In this document: positions 39,023-51,661 of the stretch, piece by piece
Numbering within the stretch: the stretch's first letter is position 1
How the letters are laid out: each line of letters starts with the position of its first letter
Source of the DNA: Stercorarius parasiticus
Taxonomy: Eukaryota > Chordata > Aves > Charadriiformes > Stercorariidae
NCBI GenBank assembly: GCA_013396915.1
Contig: VWZL01004590.1
Span: 756,899 to 820,898 of the forward strand
DNA: 64,000 nt
Direction: 5' to 3'
Notes under the pieces: model-generated
Database searches by the model: none
Told to the model about the DNA's origin: nothing
The model's input: only the letters and a program-made list of their open reading frames with translations
Made by a program: the position numbers and the translations under genes

Positions 39023-40447
39023 TTACAATTCAGCTGAAATCATAGATTCATTCGGTCCATGGATGCTGGAGTCCCCTAATAGGGAAGACTGCTTTGAGTC
39101 AATTTTGTATGGTTTTTGAGTTTTATTTCCAAAAACTGTAATACCGATGCCCCCCGGATGACTAGGAATTGACATATGAGAAAGCAAAGGAATATTTGCT
39201 TCCTGGTTGGATCCCGAAGACGGCAAACTAGTGACGTGACCTGTGCTAGTCGATCCGCTGGCGCTGCTGGGAGAACGACTCTTTGGTGGAGGACAGTGCT
39301 GGATGACCCTGGGTGGACCTTGTGGCTGGTAGTGGGCAGCTGGGAAAGCAGCGTATCCTGGTGGAATCGGGTACCCATTGATGGGGATGTACCGCTGGTT
39401 TTGAGGTATTGGTGGTCCGATGAACCCGGCAATCTGGCCTTGGGGTATACCTTGTGCTGGAAACATGTAGTTGGGGTACCTGGGATTACTGAGGTTACTG
39501 ACCGGACTTGCGCTGAGGGAAGTCGTTTGAGTGGTGGCATTCCCACCAGAGGGGGTAGTAGAACTAGTGTGACTTGACAGACCCTCCCACGAGCGCAGCC
39601 TGGCATGGATTTCTTTAAATCGTGGCCTCCGGGATGGCAGATCGTGCCAGCACTCTGTCATCAGGCTATACATTCTGGGAGGACAGTCTTCAGAGCACGG
39701 CAGCAGCTGTCTTTTCCTGATCATCTCTATGACTTCTTGATTACTAAATCCATAATAGGGTTGAAGTCCAAAGCTGAATATTTCCCATAAAACAACACCA
39801 AATGACCAAATATCTGAATCGGAAGAGAACTTGCCATACATAATTGCCTCCGGTGGCATCCAGCGGATTGGCAAGAGAGACTTGTTTTGAACTCTGTAAT
39901 AATCTGCTGAGTAGATTTCTCTCGAGAGTCCAAGGTCTGAAATTTTCACATGAAGTTGTTCTCCAATTAAAATGTTACGAGCCGCGAGATCTTTATGGAC
40001 AAAAAAATGACTTGATAAGTACTCCATTCCTGCTGCAATCTGGACTGCAATATGCAGGAAATCCCCATGGTCCAGGCTGGATTTTACAGTCCCATCCTCA
40101 TCGCTGCTGCACCCAACGTCTGAATGCGGCGAGCGCATGATGAGAAACTCATGGAGGTCTCCTTGGTTCATGTACTCGAAGAGCATGCAGACAGGTTGTT
40201 CCTGGGTCACAACACCTAAGAGGCAAACGATGTTAGGGTGATGGAGCTCGGCCATGAGAGACGCTTCTTGCTGGAACTCTGCCCACTGCTGGGGGTTGTT
40301 AAAGTCTTTCAGCGTCTTGATAGCGACGAGCTGAGCGTGGTCCATGCCTGGAAGGTAGAGATGTCCCTTGTAGATCTTGCCGAAAGCACATTCACCCAGT
40401 TCTTCCATGAAACGAACAGCAGACAGAGGCAACTCCTTAGCCTTACT
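39023..40447 (-). CDS. ROR1: ROR1 kinase and C-terminal exon (terminal coding exon)
   Basis: ROR1 is a single-pass receptor tyrosine kinase-like Wnt5a receptor at the plasma membrane. This exon of 475 codons including TAA starts after a TTGTGTAACAG acceptor with [13 protein letters not shown], fitting the KPK end of the previous exon on a codon boundary. The kinase domain spans about residues 9-285 of the exon. Its glycine loop is GECAFG, the lysine sits in VAIKTLK (residue 44), the catalytic loop is HKDLAARN (151-158) instead of HRD, and DLG (171-173) replaces DFG. These departures are normal for ROR1, which is regarded as a pseudokinase. A Ser/Thr-rich stretch ([12 protein letters not shown]) follows, then a Pro-rich region ([18 protein letters not shown]), a second Ser/Thr-rich stretch, and the conserved end ESMISAEL. 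Near-identity to mammalian ROR1 as I recall it, and difference from ROR2, make the paralogue clear. The frame is intact. Confidence 0.97.
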   Translation of the reverse strand, partial: SKAKELPLSAVRFMEELGECAFGKIYKGHLYLPGMDHAQLVAIKTLKDFNNPQQWAEFQQEASLMAELHHPNIVCLLGVVTQEQPVCMLFEYMNQGDLHEFLIMRSPHSDVGCSSDEDGTVKSSLDHGDFLHIAVQIAAGMEYLSSHFFVHKDLAARNILIGEQLHVKISDLGLSREIYSADYYRVQNKSLLPIRWMPPEAIMYGKFSSDSDIWSFGVVLWEIFSFGLQPYYGFSNQEVIEMIRKRQLLPCSEDCPPRMYSLMTECWHDLPSRRPRFKEIHARLRSWEGLSSHTSSTTPSGGNATTQTTSLSASPVSNLSNPRYPNYMFPAQGIPQGQIAGFIGPPIPQNQRYIPINGYPIPPGYAAFPAAHYQPQGPPRVIQHCPPPKSRSPSSASGSTSTGHVTSLPSSGSNQEANIPLLSHMSIPSHPGGIGITVFGNKTQKPYKIDSKQSSLLGDSSIHGPNESMISAEL

Positions 40448-41461
40448 CTGTTACACAAAAGGACAGCAAAAACGTATCAGAAAAATAGGCCTGAAAACAT
40501 ATTTTTAAGAAAAAGACCTTTTCACACAGGACGTCTGACAGCCAAGCAGATGGACGCAGGAGCTCCTGGGCCACATACCCTTTTGGCAACGATCTGCTCA
40601 GCCCTGCGAGACACGGGCACTGCTGCGATGGCACCAGCACCAGGCCAGGTACAGCCTGAGGGACACCAGCATCCCAACACCGGCAAATTAGGGCTGCGTG
40701 TCCCCTAATCTCTGTGCACCCTGCTCCAAAACCAAATTTAGAATTACTTTTTATCTGCTACACAAGATCAGATACAAGTAGTAAGTGTTAGACCTAAATA
40801 TATGCGGGAACCAGCAGCATTTCAGCAAGGGCATTTAGATATTTGGGCTTGGGCATTTATATACTTAAAATGGGATAATTTCAGGAATCACATACTTCAA
40901 GTAACTACATGCTGAAGTGTTTTCTGGGCTAGAAAACTGTTTTTTTTTTAAACTATGTCCTTTTAGCCAGTTCTTCTTCAACTTTGCTGTTAACCCTTTA
41001 ACGTACAGTACAGACTATTTCTGCTCACACTTGACTCAATGTTCAGTCCTGAAACATGTAGCACAGAGTCAGCCGGAAAAATGAGATAGTTGTCAAAGAA
41101 GGCAGGCAAACTTTTTAAAAACTCTTGTTATTCTTGCATATTCACTCATATGCCATAAAGAAGTTGTATTATTTTCAGGCATTAACTTCCACGTGTGCTT
41201 GTAACACCTACACCCAAACCCACTCATTTAGGGTCCTCAGTATAGCCACAGGCAGTAATTTAAAGCTAATGAGTTTGGGATCTATGTTTTGTGAATTAGT
41301 GTACGCATTAGCATTTGCATTCCTGAAATAATGTAACGGCAGCTTTATGGTGGCAATATAGGAAAAGAACTAACATTTTAGGAAATAATTTAAAAAATGA
41401 CATATTAGAATGAATGAATTCTAATCGTATTGACGCCTTACGACTTTTAGAGAAATACCGC

Positions 41462-41492
41462 AATAATAATAATAATGATGATGATGATGATG
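41462..41492. repeat. AAT/GAT trinucleotide microsatellite
   Basis: About five AAT units run directly into about five GAT units. The compound microsatellite is intronic to ROR1. Confidence 0.9.
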
Positions 41493-43551
41493 CCATTTAA
41501 GCAGGCAGCCAGTAGACTGTACGGTGATGGCAGGAAATTAGCTATATTGTTGAGGAACAGATGGTTTATATTATACAAATCCTTTAGGCTAAAACTTGTT
41601 TAGGTCTGGCATACTGTAAATTATATTTTAGTAATGAAAGTGAAATGACCTCTGTCTGACCTGGGGCTGGGTTTGTCTGTTTGAACCAACATAGTGGAAA
41701 ACTATGAAAGAAAATGAAGTCATAAAGTTTTGGCAGGAAGGGCTCATTTCAAGTTAAGCGGTTATAAATCTGCTTAGTTTTTGTTTGACAAGTATTTGTC
41801 ATACATGGGTGTACACAATGTAAAGAAGTGTAAAATACATATGAGGCAGCACGCCAAAGTAAACCGAGTACAAAGGGAGAGCAGCGAGAGTGAAGCCCAC
41901 CGCCTCTATCTCTGTATCGGCTCCTTCCATTAGGTGAATGACAAGACCAGCTTAGTTTATTATATTTTTTGCAGGCAATTAAAATCCCTTAAAACTGAAA
42001 CAGGCTTTTGGATGAAATGCCAACATTTTTATTTGGACGAGCAAACACACATCTACCTCAGTCGGAGCTTGAAGCCGGAGCACGTTTTTACCCAAAGTTG
42101 ACATTAATACTGGATACAGTATTTAAAAATAGGATTCTACTTCCTTTCTTTTACCGTTTTGTTTGAAAGGCAATCAAAACATTTGAGACAGGGCGAGCTG
42201 GGTTTCCAAGTGGGAAAATACAGAATTAGCATAAATAAGACGGAAAGCTTTTTGCAGCAGATGACTTCGAACATAAAAAGAAAATAGTGAGGTCTATATT
42301 TGCAAACATTTCTGTTGCTTTCCTGTGCTGTGTGCGTAAGGTGTCAGTGGAAACTGTGACCTCATTAAAATGATGCTGATGTTCCCATTATCTTAATTTT
42401 AGCCCGGATGGTACCCCAAATATCTAGTAGAACAGGCACCAAGAAACAAATCCAAATTTAACAAAATATTCCACGGAGGTTGGATGCAAGGTGTAGTTTT
42501 GACACTTAATTAAATACTTTTTGTACTATTACCAACACTTTGATATACAGCTACTCTAAGCTCTACGTGAAAATTGAAATTAAGAACTTCAAAGGAAAAT
42601 CAAGATAAATTTGCTGGACCAGCGTGTGTGGGACTGAGGAGTTAAAATATAACAACAGACCAAACTCTGACTGACCCCCCCAAACAGACACCCCGCACAA
42701 CAGGCCTGCTGGCACCACGGCACCAGCACCCAGCGCCTGCAACACTATTTAAAACAGGAATTCTCGTGTTAGCGTCACGCCGTGTAGAAACATCTCTGTA
42801 TGCAGTTTGTATTGCTAACGGGGGAGAGCAGCACCGCGTTTTCCAGCAGAGCCACACAGTGGGTTTACTTTTATCGCTGACTTAAAAGGAGTCTCCTGCT
42901 CTTTCGGTAAGCTGGTGCTGAGATGGAATTTTCCTCCTTCTGTGTCTGTGTCTGACTGCGGCTCCACAGACCCCGAAAGAGGGCCTGGTACCTGGGTGGC
43001 ACAGCTCCATCCATCCCTGCACTCCCTGTGTCTCACGGGATACAACTACTTCAATTATCTTCTCTAGGCTGCCACGATTAACTCTTTATAACCCAATTCT
43101 AGCAACTGGACATTTAAGATCAAGCAATAGTGGTATCCCGTAGCTGCTTTATTGAACTTAAGAATAAAACTACTCCAGGGTTTATTCAGAGATGGAGAAC
43201 ACAGCTCCTGAAGTACAAGTGTAAGCTTTCCTGATGCCGAGCGATTAGCTCTGCTGAAAGAATACCTACGGCAGCAATATTTGAAGGTTAGAGGTCACAT
43301 TGCTGCAACTCAATACAATCAGAATTTGGATTCATTTTGCTGTGTCATCTTCTAACAAATGTAACAGCTTACCCAAAGGCACGCCTGACTGTTTCAGATA
43401 CCACAGTCTACACACTTTCTATTCTAATTACTTGTAGATATTGATTTTCACTCTGAAATGCTTCAAAAGAACAAGCTCCATCAAGTTGTCGAAAAGAATT
43501 GGCATGGTGTAAAAAACCAGGCAAATACTCTTTTCCAGAGCATTATTCTGC

Positions 43552-43565
43552 CCGTAGGTGGCAGG
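43552..43565 (+). promoter_or_regulatory. Weak CTCF-like motif in ROR1 intron
   Basis: CCGTAGGTGGCAGG matches most of the CTCF core (AGGTGGCAG) with a mismatch at the third base. It is in the same orientation as the stronger match at 20,331. Sequence-only evidence. Confidence 0.2.
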
Positions 43566-44236
43566 AGGCAGTTACAGCCCTGAGGTGGGTGATCCATGCA
43601 GGTTTGCAAACCGGCTGCCCTGCCAGTAAACAAGGAGCTCAAGGTTAATCACGCTTAAATCTTAAATGGTTTTAAAAAACGCTCATGAAGCTGGGACCAC
43701 AGCGAAGTAAAATAATAGCAGCAACAAGAGCCGCTGTGCATCAGCTGCGCTGGCCAGAACTGCAGGCTCTGTTTCGGTAATTTCTCTTTTTAACGGAGAG
43801 AATGGGTAACCCTGAAAAAACACGGATCAAATCTTTCCAAAGTGATTTCAGCTGAGTGAAAGATGACACATGACTACAGCAGACCCGTGAAAAATACTCT
43901 CTCGAGAAAATGCTGAATCACGTCTTTATCTGCACTGCTTTCTAACTTAAACGATGCAATTTAGAGACGCTTCAGTAATGGGTTGCTTGCTTTACTACAA
44001 AAAACCTCCAGCTCCTATTTATCCAGATACACGGACACACAGAAATTACCCCCACAGACATGTCCAGCACACTTGCTATGCTGCTGATAAGAAAAGTCCT
44101 TACAAAAATTACAGCTAAAGGCACCAACAGAAACCGCAAGTTCAAATCAGCTTACTATTTCAGGGCCGAGTTGATCAAAGCATTTCACTCCCTGCCTTTA
44201 CAGACAGCAAACGTGGCAGCAGAAGCGAGGGATTAC

Positions 44237-44448
44237 CTTTGGTTTGTAGGCATTGAGCATTGACATCTCCACGTTTTGTCCTCTTACGTGTTTAGGCTGT
44301 CTTTGAACGGGAGGGGAGGAAGACTTCTGATTGTTGCGACAGATGCAGATGAAGAAGAAGAGCAAGGCTATGGCCAGGGGAATAGTAACACTTGGCACCA
44401 GGATATACAGGATTTCCATTTTATTCTTTTCCTTGGAATCCTTATAAT
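44237..44448 (-). CDS. ROR1: ROR1 transmembrane exon
   Basis: This 212-nt exon follows a TTTTTCTGAACTAG acceptor and ends at AAG|GTAATC. It enters with 2 nt, completing Asp with the kringle exon's last G, and ends on a codon boundary. The peptide has a charged extracellular juxtamembrane piece (YKDSKEKNKMEI), one hydrophobic membrane span (LVPSVTIPLAIALLFFFICI), then a basic stop-transfer and cytoplasmic segment (CRNNQKSSSPPVQRQPKH) running to MSMLNAYKPK. It matches mammalian ROR1 nearly residue for residue. It links the extracellular kringle to the kinase exon, with correct phase on both sides. Confidence 0.96.
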
Positions 44449-47400
44449 CTAGTTCAGAAAAACAAACAAACAAACAACAAAACAATGAATGAAGTATCCC
44501 ACAGAGTCAAATACATCCCTGGGTCAACTAGAAGTGTTAAGAGGAATAAAACATGCAGGTAATACTACCACAAACCACCTCGGATGCTGTTTTATTTTCT
44601 TAAAACTAACAGAGCAATTAACTTTGCTGAGTAACATTTCTGTAAGAACGCAGAATGGCCAGGAACAATCTCTCTGCAGCAGGTCAGTTCAAACCTAGTT
44701 CTGGCCATGAAACGGCTGAATCCTGTGAGGTGGCTCTTGCGTGGGGTGAAATGAAGTAACGGTCTAATGCAGCTCCACAGCAAAGTTAATTTCTAAACTA
44801 GCTTATGGAAGAAAGGCTCTGATGGGATTATGGACTCCTTATTTTAATACGTACGTTACGTTTTGGTGCCTATTTTGGAATAAGTGCCTATTAAGGAATA
44901 AGTTTCCTTATTCCAACAGAAAAGTGAGGAGCCACTAAAAAGGATAGTTTTATCCCCTATTTATTTCCAGCCGCCTGTTCTCAACATCTCCTAGCATTGG
45001 CCAAAGCATTTGTGTGGCCACCCAGGGCACTGGAACAAACATCACGTGCAGCTGACAACTTATTTTCTAGCTCGTTTTAGGTGCAGGAGCAGGACTCTAG
45101 AGCAGAAGAAATGGAGAACAACTGGGTAACAGGAGGAAATGCATGGAAATGGAAAGAAATAGAGAGAATAGTCCTGGGTTTTATCCCAGGAAGTCAGGAA
45201 AGGAGTCCAAAAAGTCTGAACATAGACAAAAGCTGTAGCATAATCTTAAAAAATCTTACATCCTGAGGACATGGTCTTAATAGGATTAACAGGCTACCGG
45301 GAAAACCCATCCCTCTACCAACTCCACACTACTAGTGTGTCATCTGAGCAGGGTGGTAAATGCTGGCCCAAAGGACACAGCAATGAGAGCTGAAAGGAAA
45401 GCCAGAGTGTGGATAAAAAAGAAGGATCCAGAAGAGGTTGGGAAGCTGGTTTATTTAACATAGCTGCAACATTTGCTGCCTCCGCACGCAGCTAGGGAGC
45501 GAGTGATTAATTTTAGAAAGATGAAACCCTCTTCTACCAGTGCTCAGCAAGGGACAGCCGGGCCATCGGACGCTCAGCTCCCTCCAGCTGGCTCTGCTGT
45601 CACAGGGCACATTGCTTAGAGGAACTTTAAAGATCACCTTGAGCTGCAGGACGGGTGGCCGTAGCCTGGTTGTTTCCGAGGGAGATGGTGCATGTCTGCG
45701 GCAGCATCAGGCTTAGCAGATTCTGGCAGAATGGGGAATGTTTTATTATTCCTACAGGGTCATTTCAGTTTGTTTGTCTGTGTTTTCCAGGCTGGATTTG
45801 TAGAAGTGCTTAGTGGCCCACACAGATATCTTTTATGCAGTTAATTATACATGAACTTGATCTGAAGCTTGGGTTGGACTCAAATTGTGACAGAGGCAAA
45901 GTTCAAATGGTTCTGGATGTCACTTTGCATAACCCCTCTCCTCTTACAGGCTCGCGCTGTCCCGCTCCCCCCACGCTCCTTTTTGACCATTCTTTTTAGA
46001 TTAAGTTGCGTCATCTGGTTTTTAATTGAGAGGAGACGTAGCACAAATATTTCTACGGGCTTTGAGAAACAAGAGAGGACCAAAGCACGGTGCCGGTACA
46101 GTCTCCCTGTGCCCAGCAGAAGGGCGATGTGTGCCCTAGCCCTGTCTTCAGTGAATGTCCAGCCCTACAGCCTGCACCCACTCTGGGTTTCCTTCACGAG
46201 CTGCTGCCCTCTTTGCACGGACACACAATCTGGGCCTTTTCCCTTCCCTTCAAAAGCTTCTTACGTTCATCTTTGCTAAGCTTCATGCTCGAATTACTCC
46301 ATGTTTCACATCTTCCTATATTCAGGTTGGCAAACTTTTATGAAACGCATCTATTGCAGCTTGTGAGACAACTGAAAGATACAGTTGAAGAGAGAAAAAG
46401 AAAGCACCAGCACGAGGCAGAGGGAGACCTGGGTGCCAGTTCATCACCTGAGCTATTCCAGTCAAAGGGAATTATTATTCTTATTAAGTAGCAGCCCCTG
46501 CCGTGAAGCCTCATTAGGTTAACAGGTTTCTTGGGAGCCACCCTAATTAAATCAATTTTCCATCTAGGCATGTCCTGGTGAGGCAGAATGCACAATACTT
46601 ATTAAAATGCGCCTGAAATGGCTCTTTCAGCCAGTGCAAAACCAGCAGAATGCCAGTCCCACACGGTATTTTGGTTTTAATATGCAGATTAGCATTTAAC
46701 ACTTAATTACTACTCACCTGATACAGCTCTATTTGTCTGTATTTAGAATAATAATGCCATATAAGCCAGCTGTACAGCGAGTACCATTTAAGGCAGTGGT
46801 GAGGGGTAATTAAAACCCTTGTCGGGAATTCTTCAAGCCAGCCAGCCAGCCCTTCTCATTTATTATCTAGTAAAATGTTCAAATCAGAGACTTTTGCAAC
46901 ACATCCAAAAGAGTCCTGCTTTCAGCTGTTTCAGATCAAAAGACCGAGCCAGTCCTGGGATCTCAGAGCCCATCTAGAGGGGCCCTGGCAAGCAGCGCCC
47001 CCCACCCCCACCCCCATCAACTCTTAATTACCCAATTATCCCAAAGTTGTGGAAAACACAAAATGCACATGGCCGAAAAGTTGTGCAGTGGAGTACAGAA
47101 AGCTCAGCAGCATCGCTGGAGCTGGTGGACATGCAGAGACCCCTGAGCTTGCCCAAAAGCCCGCGGGCTGAGCCACGTCTCCTCACCCAGAGCAGCCCAG
47201 GCGCCTGCAGCTGCTGGGGTGGAGAGCCAAGAGCCAACAGTACGCGAAGGGGAGTCCTGCTGACTGCGACTTGGGTCCCAATTTTTGTGCTGAAGGGCTG
47301 AAAGAGATCTTCAGAACAGTTTATATACACTGAACGAGTCTTCTGAGCTGCATCCAGTCCTGGGCTCCCCAGCTTAAGAAAGACAAGGAACTACTGGAGA

Positions 47401-48985
47401 GAGTCCAGCAGAGGCTACGAAGATGATCAGGGGACTGGAGCATCTCTGTGCTGAGGAAAGGCGGAGAGCCCTGGGGCTGTTCAGCTGGAGAAGAGCAGGT
47501 CGAGAGTGGATCTCATCAATGCTCAGCAAGAGCTAAAGGGCGGGAGGCAAGAGGATGGGGCCAAGCTCTTCTCAGTGGTGCCCGGGGACAGGACAAGGGG
47601 CAACGGGCACAGACTGGAACACGGGAAATTCCATCTCAACATGAGGAAAAACTTCTTTACTTTGAGGGTGCTAGAGCCCTGGACCAGGTTGTGGAGTCTC
47701 CGTCCCTGGAGATATTCCAAACCCGCCTGGATGTGTTCCTGCCCAACCTGCTCTGGGTGACCCTGCTCTGGCCAGGGGTTGGACTGGATGATCTCCAGAG
47801 GTCCCTTCCAACTCCTACAATTCTGTCAGTCAGAGTCTATCACTGGGCCTAGTTAACAAGAAAAATAACTGAAGTTAAATGCACTGAAATAATAGCAAAA
47901 GAGATAAGAGGACTCTACAAAGCATGTATGAACGTTAGAGAGGGTTTGAGATGCACATGATACAGCCCAGACTGTCTGCCTTTCCCCGATTCGCTCTTTC
48001 AGTAAGAACATAATTTAGATCCCATTTTGGCATCGATTCCCATCTTTCCATTAATTGAAAAAGACTTTGGAGCAGGCTCAGAACTTGTCTCGCTGCAGGA
48101 ATGTTCATAACCATAACCAGAAATAATTTAATTTGGTGCTGGCTATCGAACAGTAACATCAGAAGGTATCTCCTTTCCAAGGGGAAAGGTAATGTTACTG
48201 TGACAACTCGTAGGCAACACGAAATTTTGCATGAAACTTTGTACCGTGAATTTCCAGACCATTTCTGGGTACATTTCTGGAATGGCCATGTCAATAGCTG
48301 CGTTTTTTTCTTGGCACGCTATCAATATTGTTACTTCTAAATGCAGATAAAACAACTAGGAACTTTTTGTTCAGGTCTTCCATCCACTCCCCCTGGGTCT
48401 CAGAAAAGCGGAATAAAATGAGAGCTGAAACTCCATTTTTGTTCATTTCGCAAAACGAAAAAGCAGCCAGGGCAGTTCTGTAAACACAAACTTCAAATAC
48501 AGCTAAGAGGACCTGGCACAATCATCTCTATTTTTCGAACAAGGCCCGAGCTCTGTTAAGCAAGGTTTGCATTAATTAAAATGGCTCTTAATAAACCAAG
48601 CGAAACGGAGAACAGTTTTACAACCACTCTGTGGATCAGCAGCACCAGTGCAGCTTCTGCGATCCAATTTAATTTGGGACTAAGGAGTCGTATCGATCCA
48701 GGAAAGCCCGGGATGCTGCGGCTTCACCACCTTCTGGCCAGCGCTCAGGTATTCCCCAGGAAAATATTTGCGTGCCCTGGCTTTGCCAGCTGGGTGGGAA
48801 GTAAGTGCTGGAAGGTCTCCTCGGTGGGGGACGGACTCTGCGGCTTTAGCTGCAAACGCTGCAGTTCGCCTTTTTACTGCTCTCTGCTCAGGGATTCAAA
48901 AAAGACACTTTGTGCACAGCTCCCCTGTTTCGCAGGACAGCGATATGGACGTGACAACATGAAACATAAAAAAGGGGGTAATTAC
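44449..48985 (-). other. ROR1: ROR1 intron between kringle and transmembrane exons
   Basis: This 4.5-kb intron has a CAAA-rich run at about 44,458-44,485, beside the transmembrane exon acceptor. It also holds a CR1 copy at 47,341-47,829 and an AT-rich block with homeodomain/POU-type motifs at about 46,500-46,850 (see findings). No further exon was seen. Confidence 0.85.
47341..47829 (+). repeat. CR1 LINE 3' end
   Basis: The segment carries the typical avian CR1 3' region in forward orientation: GGGCTCCCCAGCTTAAGAAA near the start, GGGCTGTTCAGCTGGAGAAG, GAGGAAAAACTTCTTTACTT, and the terminal GTTGGACTGGATGATCTCCA and CCCTTCCAACTC blocks. An open frame at 47,448-47,852 is just this repeat. The copy retains many CpGs. 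Related CR1 3' ends at 50.8, 53.6 and 54.6 kb are in the opposite orientation. Confidence 0.93.
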
Positions 48986-49231
48986 CACATGCGGGGACGT
49001 CACAAAGCTCAGACTTAAAGTTCTCATCTAAAGTGAAGCACCACGGGGCGTCCTTCTGGTTCCCGGGGTTGCGGCAGTAGGAGTGGCCGCCGTTGAGCTC
49101 GGGGTACCTGATGGCGGTGAAGGTGTGGGTGTGGGGGTACTGCGAGTTCCAGGGCTGGCACTGCCGCCCCGACCGCGTCACGCTCACCGTCCCCCGGTAA
49201 TCTACTCCCGTGCTGTTGTAGCATTTGTGAT
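48986..49231 (-). CDS. ROR1: ROR1 kringle-domain exon
   Basis: This exon encodes the whole extracellular kringle domain of ROR1. It is 246 nt, bounded by the acceptor TTATTTGTTTCAG and the donor TGTG|GTAATT, with phase 1 at both ends. All six kringle cysteines are present, in [33 protein letters not shown] and PAC. The sequence matches mammalian ROR1 ([34 protein letters not shown]). In ROR1 the kringle follows the immunoglobulin and frizzled (cysteine-rich) domains. Those upstream exons should continue towards higher coordinates but are not found in the remaining 14.8 kb, where CSMD exons appear instead. Confidence 0.96.
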
Positions 49232-50788
49232 CTGAAACAAATAAAGTAAAATAAAATAATATTCTGCAATGGCTTCAAGCCGTAACCTATATTTTGTACT
49301 AAATGCATGTAGAGTCTCAGTGAAGTGAAGTCACGTTCATTATTGACTCAAGTGAACTCAACCGAGGTTTGAAAGAAAGGTCATATGTAAAATCTCTGTT
49401 GAATTAAATGATACAAGTTTGCCAGAAACATCAATTCCTTCCCAGCAGTATATTTAAGGAACTGGAAGATTTACTTTCTTTGTACACAAATTCATAATTC
49501 ATCACTAACAATGAACTTTGATACAAATGCTTTTCACCTATTAGACGAAAGGCAATTTTAAAAGGAAAGGCATATGCCAGAAGTGCTATTACTTACTTTA
49601 TGTAAGTCCTAATCAATTCATTACAAGTAAATTTGATATAAGCCATTTCGTTCATAGAATTTTGATAATTTTTTTTTTAAATCATGGATGCAAAATTATC
49701 ATTTCATCTCAATTTCATCATTGAAATGTAGTTTACTATTTCTTAAATCTAACCAATAAGGATGTTTTGCTCTTCTTTCATATAAATAATATAATACAAG
49801 ATTTATTTTATTTTAGTTTTGACAGAAAAAATCTCTAATAATTTTGAACTATGCAGATTCATCTTTTAATCCAAACTATATCAAATTATAAATAAAAAGC
49901 ATAATTATCATAAAAATATGTTACAGTAATCTTCACAGCATATGTTCCAAAAACACAGTATTTACTGAAGCAAAAATCTGAAATGGTATATCAAATTTTG
50001 CTCTCAGTGAAATGATGTAAATGTAATTATGCTATGAGGTTATAGGGAGGCTGCTTACAGAAGAGAAGACTCCTTTGCCCAGATACACAGGTAGAATTAA
50101 ACTAGGTAGATGCATGCAGAGAAGTGCTCTATGGGAACAGGCCTGGCTGATACAGAGGTTTGAACCAGACTGCTCTGTACTTCTCTTTTCATTCTTTTGA
50201 AGGAACATCAAAAGTTTTTGTTTCACAGTGAATTCCTAAATTCATTGTGAGCAGCAGCATATAGACATCTTCAGCTAGGGTTCTTAACAGTGTCAAATTA
50301 AGCATAAGCTTTGATGCTTGCAGGCTAGAAACAGTAGGGTTTCAGGACCTTGGGATTTAGATAATCTCTTATAGTGTTTATTCAATATGTGGAATAAATT
50401 TTTACTTATTGAAATTCCTTTCCTTTTTTTCTGTATTCATCTAATTTGGGGAGAACAGTTGTATCCTTTTTATTTAGATGTATCTTCAAGTATTTTTTGA
50501 GTACTGAAGAGTCATGCAGAGATGGTTAAGAAGTTACCTTAGTTACCCATCTAGTTCCCCTAGATCAGGTGATCTAGGTCACAGTCTCATAATTTGATTC
50601 CATTTTTCCTTAGTCTGAGAGACTTGTGTTTTAATCTGAAAAGCTTGCAGTCTGACTATTTTTGTTAACTCTGTCTTATGTACTAGCCTAGAACAGTGGG
50701 ATCAGCAGAAAAATAGATCTGGAGAGACATACCATTTCAGCAAGATACTTCAAGTGTGTCTGTTAAACTCTTTAGTCATAAAGTATAT

Positions 50789-51115
50789 AGAAAATCACAG
50801 AATAGTTGAAGTCAGAAGGGACAGCTAAAGCAGTCTGACCAGGGCCTTGTCCAGTCAGGTTTTGAGTACCTCTAAGAATGGAGACTCCACAACCTCTGTG
50901 GGCAATCTGTTCAGGTGTTTGACCACCCTCACAGATAAAAAACTTTTTCTTATGTTTCATTTTGTACCCTTTGCCTCTTGTCATTTTACTGGGCACCATG
51001 GAGAAGTCTGGCTGTCTTTTTTTCACACCTTCCTTCAGATAAGCATTCTTAAGATTCCTCTGAGCCTTCTCTTCTCTAGACTGAACAACTCCATCTCTGT
51101 CTCTCATCAAATCAC
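50789..51115 (-). repeat. Diverged CR1 LINE 3' end
   Basis: On the + strand it begins AAATCACAGAATAGTTGAAG and continues with GGGACAGCTAAAG, then GAGTACCTCTAAGAATGGAG and CTCCACAACCTCTGTGGGC. These are the reversed CR1 3' blocks. It is strongly diverged and has lost all CpGs until its 5' edge. The open frames at 50,772-51,110 (-) and 50,847-51,317 (+) are products of this repeat. Confidence 0.88.
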
Positions 51116-51661
51116 GGTTGAATCCATGAGGGAAGGTTATGTTTCTGTGAAAATATGTTTAGGAGAGGGCAGAAAATGCCACAGAGAGTGGAGGAGGGCA
51201 CAATTATTGAGAAACAACAGAGGGAACACTGAGGTCAGAGGAGAAGGTAGTCCATGGGGGAGGAGATATTCTCTGCAGCCAGTGGAGGACCCACACCAGA
51301 ACAGAGGAAAAGATTGAGAAAGACAGAACAGAAGAGAAAAACCACTTCATACTGACTGCAAGGTCAACCTACCACACTAACCTAAAATAAGAAACAACAC
51401 CAATTCTCAAGCCAATTAATACAACATTTTAAAATTTCATATAATCGAAATAGAATCTACAAAATTTCTAGATCAGAGATGCACGTAGTACGTGAATGAT
51501 ATAGAAATAGTCTAACACCAATAAGCTTTAACTGAAGTTCATATTGACTATTCCCTTTTTACTACAACCAAAAATCTTCTAGTGCACAAATACATTTACA
51601 ACAGTTATTGTTACTTTAGATAGTAAATTCCTCTACAGAACCCAAAAGTAGAATTTCTTAA

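Larger units (their letters stand above)
40448..44236 (-). other. ROR1: ROR1 intron between transmembrane and kinase exons
   Basis: This 3.8-kb intron is bounded by AAG|GTAATC at the upstream exon and TGTAACAG at the kinase exon. It contains a trinucleotide microsatellite at 41,462-41,492 and a weak CTCF-like site at 43,552-43,565. I saw no exon or recognised transposon. Confidence 0.85.

Noticed and set aside
39076..39606. 176-residue minus-strand frame overlapping ROR1, and plus-strand frames at 39,176-39,577 and 40,238-40,708
   Set aside because: These are shadows of the ROR1 kinase exon in other frames; they start and stop without splice or family support.
47448..47852. 134-codon plus-strand open frame
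   Set aside because: It lies within the CR1 3' end and is reproduced, inverted, in the CR1 copy at 53.6 kb.
39023..49231. Assignment to ROR2 instead of ROR1
   Set aside because: The kinase start ([17 protein letters not shown]), the [15 protein letters not shown] insert and the ESMISAEL terminus are ROR1-specific; ROR2 differs throughout the C-terminal tail.
50847..51317. 156-codon plus-strand open frame
   Set aside because: Most of it is reversed CR1 sequence; no independent protein family is visible.
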